Shown piece after piece: positions 20,444 to 22,545 of a stretch of DNA of 22,545 nucleotides. The stretch spans positions 1-22,545 of the forward strand of contig CABSDO010000021.1 in the NCBI GenBank assembly GCA_902476475.1, in the 5' to 3' direction. The notes beneath the pieces were generated by a model. The model worked only from the letters and a program-made list of their open reading frames with translations. It made no database searches and was not told the DNA's origin. This DNA is from an uncultured Collinsella sp. (lineage in GTDB: Bacteria > Actinomycetota > Coriobacteriia > Coriobacteriales > Coriobacteriaceae). How positions within the stretch are numbered: position 1 is the first letter of the stretch; every line of letters begins with the position of its first letter. The position numbers and the translations under genes were made by a program.

Positions 20444-22545
20444 TTACTTGTCGGCGCCCAGCTTGTGCGGCTTGAAGGCGAGTGCGTTGACGAGCGCGTC
20501 GGTGGCGGACTTGACCGCTGCCGGCTGCGGGTCGTTGACGTGGTCCTCGGGGTGCACGGGCAGGTCCTTCTTAACGGCATCGTGAATCAAGTTGAGATAT
20601 TCGGTCACGCCGGTAGTCGACAGGTGCGTGCCGTCGCCATCGAACAGGTCATTTCGGTTGGCGCTGTATCCGTACCAGTCGATAACGCGCACGTTCTTGT
20701 AGCGCGAGGCGGCATTGGCAATGGCCTGGTTGGTCGAGCCAACCCACGGCTGCGGGCTGCGCGTGTTCACAAACACAACAATGCGCTTGTCTCCCGCATC
20801 GGCCATGATGGCATCGATCTGGTCATCGGTCACCAAGCCGTTGGTGCCCAGGGCAAAGACCACGATTTTGCCGGCAAGGTTCTGCTGGATATAGCCCTCA
20901 AACGTCGCGCGCCCCGCATCAAACTGGCGGCCCTTTTCGGCATCGATGTGGCTGTGCGGGAACACGCCGTCAAAGGCGTCCACGGCACGTAGCGACACGG
21001 AGTCACCGATCATCAGCAGGTCGTAGGATCCATCGGGGAAGCCATCGTTGTCCTTGTCGGTGTCGTCGGCTGCCTGTTGATCCGTGGGCGCAGCGTTTTT
21101 AGCTTCCTTGTTGAGGACCTCGGCGCCTTCGCCGCTGAGCGCAGACGTTTCGGGCACAAAGACCAGACCGCCCAGTGCGATGACAAGCACGATACCGCAA
21201 GTGGCGCACACGGGAATATGCGCGCGTACCCAGTTGGCAGGCGTGGTGGTGCCATCGCGGAACTCGGAGACGGTGCGCCCAAAGGCGCCCTTTCTAAACG
21301 GCGTTTCGATAAAGCGATAGGAACATTCGGCGACAGCGACCACCAGCAGTACTTGCAAAATGTACTGCCACCAGGGCGTATCGTTGATATTGGCGACCGG
21401 GTTCATGAGCAGCAACAGCGGATAGTGCCACAGGTAGATGCTATAGGAGCGCTTGCCAACCCATACGAGCGGCTCGGCGGATAGCGCGCGGGCCACCATT
21501 CCCTGGGGCTGCACGCAGGCCGCGATGACCATGAGTGTAAGGATGGAGCACAGCAGCGTGCCTCCGCGATATTGGAACGCCGTGTAGCCGTTGGTGAGCG
21601 CGACCATGGCGGCAAGGCCAACCAGGCCCACGATGCCCAGCACATCGATGGATGCGGGCGAGGACCAAAAGCGCACGAGCGCGCTCGGCTGGGCCGGGGC
21701 GGTCTCGGCTGCGTTGCCGGCCTTCTTGTCAGGCTTGTCCTCGGCTTTCTTGCCGTGCTTGGCGGCGCCAGCCAGGCGATTGAGCCCCAAACGATGAGCG
21801 AGACGCACCGGCGCCAGGTCGCGATCGGGGATAAAGGCCATCCAGGCACCCAGTAGCAGCGAGAACACGCGGGTGTCGGTGCCGTAGTACACGCGGCTGG
21901 GGTCGGCGGCAGGGTTGTAGAGCACCATCATGGCGATGGTGGAAACCGCAGCCAAGCCCAGAACCACGCGACGCGTGCTGGGCTTGCTCATATGCATGGA
22001 TACCATGGCAAGAAGCAACGGCGGCCAAATCAGGTAGAACTGCTCCTCGATGGCGAGCGACCAAAAGTGTGTGAGCGGCGAGGGGTCGCCCAAGGCGTTG
22101 AAGTAAGAGACGTCCTGCGCGATCTGCCACCAGTTGTTGAAGAACAGCAGCGACGGCAGGATATCGGGGCGCATTTTGGTGAGCATCACGTGGTTAAAGA
22201 TCGTGCACAGCGCGCATGTCACCACCACGACGGTCACTACGGCGGGGAACAGGCGGCGGATGCGGCGAATCCAGAAGCTTTTGAGGTCGATGCGTCCGGT
22301 CTTGGCGACTTCGTTGAGCAGCAGGCGCGTGATCAGATAGCCCGAAAGCACAAAGAAGATCGTGACGCCGAGCAAGCCGCCTTGCGCCCACGTGAGGTTG
22401 AGGTGATAGAGCACCACCGCGACAACGGCGAGCGTGCGCAGGCCGTCGAGGGCGGGAATGTAGCGGGATTTGGGACGAGCGGGCGTCTGCTCCGCAGCGG
22501 CAGCGCTGGCGTGGTCCGCTTTGTTGGCGGGCGCACGATGGGGGC
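20444..22545 (-). CDS. OatA-like acyltransferase 3 with C-terminal SGNH domain (N-terminus cut by window edge)
   Basis: Membrane O-acyltransferase that would carry acetyl groups across the membrane and attach them to a cell-wall or surface glycan. About 700 codons are visible. The frame stays open to the right edge, reading a disordered Ala-rich stretch then YIPALDGLRTLAVVAVVLYHL, the normal start of the acyltransferase-3 domain, so the real start lies outside; the GTG at 22417 is internal. Membrane region: about 22460-21140, with FFVLSGYLITRLLL and SLAIEEQFYLIWP. A Lys/Ala-rich insert (about 21770-21690) interrupts it. The extracytoplasmic SGNH domain (about 21030-20560) has block I GDSVS (20996-21010), GTNG in block III and the terminal DGTHLS supplying Asp and His. 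The repeat copy B and a terminator follow. Confidence 0.92.
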   Translation of the reverse strand, partial: PHRAPANKADHASAAAAEQTPARPKSRYIPALDGLRTLAVVAVVLYHLNLTWAQGGLLGVTIFFVLSGYLITRLLLNEVAKTGRIDLKSFWIRRIRRLFPAVVTVVVVTCALCTIFNHVMLTKMRPDILPSLLFFNNWWQIAQDVSYFNALGDPSPLTHFWSLAIEEQFYLIWPPLLLAMVSMHMSKPSTRRVVLGLAAVSTIAMMVLYNPAADPSRVYYGTDTRVFSLLLGAWMAFIPDRDLAPVRLAHRLGLNRLAGAAKHGKKAEDKPDKKAGNAAETAPAQPSALVRFWSSPASIDVLGIVGLVGLAAMVALTNGYTAFQYRGGTLLCSILTLMVIAACVQPQGMVARALSAEPLVWVGKRSYSIYLWHYPLLLLMNPVANINDTPWWQYILQVLLVVAVAECSYRFIETPFRKGAFGRTVSEFRDGTTTPANWVRAHIPVCATCGIVLVIALGGLVFVPETSALSGEGAEVLNKEAKNAAPTDQQAADDTDKDNDGFPDGSYDLLMIGDSVSLRAVDAFDGVFPHSHIDAEKGRQFDAGRATFEGYIQQNLAGKIVVFALGTNGLVTDDQIDAIMADAGDKRIVVFVNTRSPQPWVGSTNQAIANAASRYKNVRVIDWYGYSANRNDLFDGDGTHLSTTGVTEYLNLIHDAVKKDLPVHPEDHVNDPQPAAVKSATDALVNALAFKPHKLGADK

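Noticed and set aside
20185..20475. 96-codon plus-strand ORF in the gap before the acyltransferase
   Set aside because: It runs across the MITE-like right end, a terminator hairpin and repeat copy B. A Cys/Arg-rich peptide from repeat DNA with no ribosome site is not credible as a gene.
22415..22417. GTG at 22417 as start of the acyltransferase
   Set aside because: The frame continues upstream to the window edge through YIPALDGLRTLAVVAVVLYHL, the conserved beginning of the domain, so the start is outside the window.

Overview
The window is GC-rich, densely coded bacterial DNA, most likely from an actinobacterium of the class Coriobacteriia, with a Collinsella-like gut organism as the best guess. 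This is inference from base composition, short gaps, the mix of families (an Nramp-related Mg2+ transporter of the type characterised from Eggerthella lenta, PRC-barrel proteins) and dispersed short repeats. No rRNA, tRNA, CRISPR array, integrase or full insertion sequence was seen. Both edges cut genes.

Layout. (1) 1-1087, minus strand: a NarL/DesK-type sensor histidine kinase whose C-terminus runs off the left edge. (2) 1286-4613: divergent three-gene ABC-2 exporter (ATPase and two permeases). (3) 4695-8095: second exporter, a MacB/LolD-type ATPase and an 888-residue FtsX-type permease with a coiled-coil insert. The kinase probably controls one of these. (4) 8093-8231: a short repeat with terminal inverted repeats starting on the permease stop codon. 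(5) 8315-9520: DUF362 protein with two 4Fe-4S motifs, ending in a strong terminator. (6) 9652-10617, minus: membrane-anchored alpha/beta hydrolase. (7) 10804-13814: TrhA/hemolysin III protein, CorC/HlyC (CNNM) protein, and a small protein resembling the N-domain of cyanophycin synthetase with an HxxEH motif. (8) 13951-15095: overlapping YtxH-like and PRC-barrel genes. (9) 15168-16574: membrane-anchored NodB-family protein whose metal ligands are nearly all replaced. (10) 16686-20018: a candidate Mg2+ system, with a structured leader, a 10-codon leader ORF, a PRC/MgtE_N/CBS membrane protein and an Nramp-related transporter, closed by a terminator. (11) 20102-20320: a MITE-like element with 36-nt terminal inverted repeats. 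(12) 20444-22545, minus: an OatA-like acyltransferase/SGNH protein whose N-terminus runs off the right edge.

The most interesting part is the magnesium locus. The Nramp protein lacks the transition-metal signature (DPGN is DAGG; the helix-6 MPH is APW). It sits 8 nt behind a protein that has the Mg2+-sensing cytosolic domains of MgtE but a membrane part that does not look like MgtE. The leader has two mutually exclusive hairpins, one abutting a Shine-Dalgarno, and a tiny ORF overlapping the main start. Secondary points are the degenerate deacetylase, the stand-alone cyanophycin-synthetase-like domain, and two families of short repeat elements, one of which begins exactly on stop codons.
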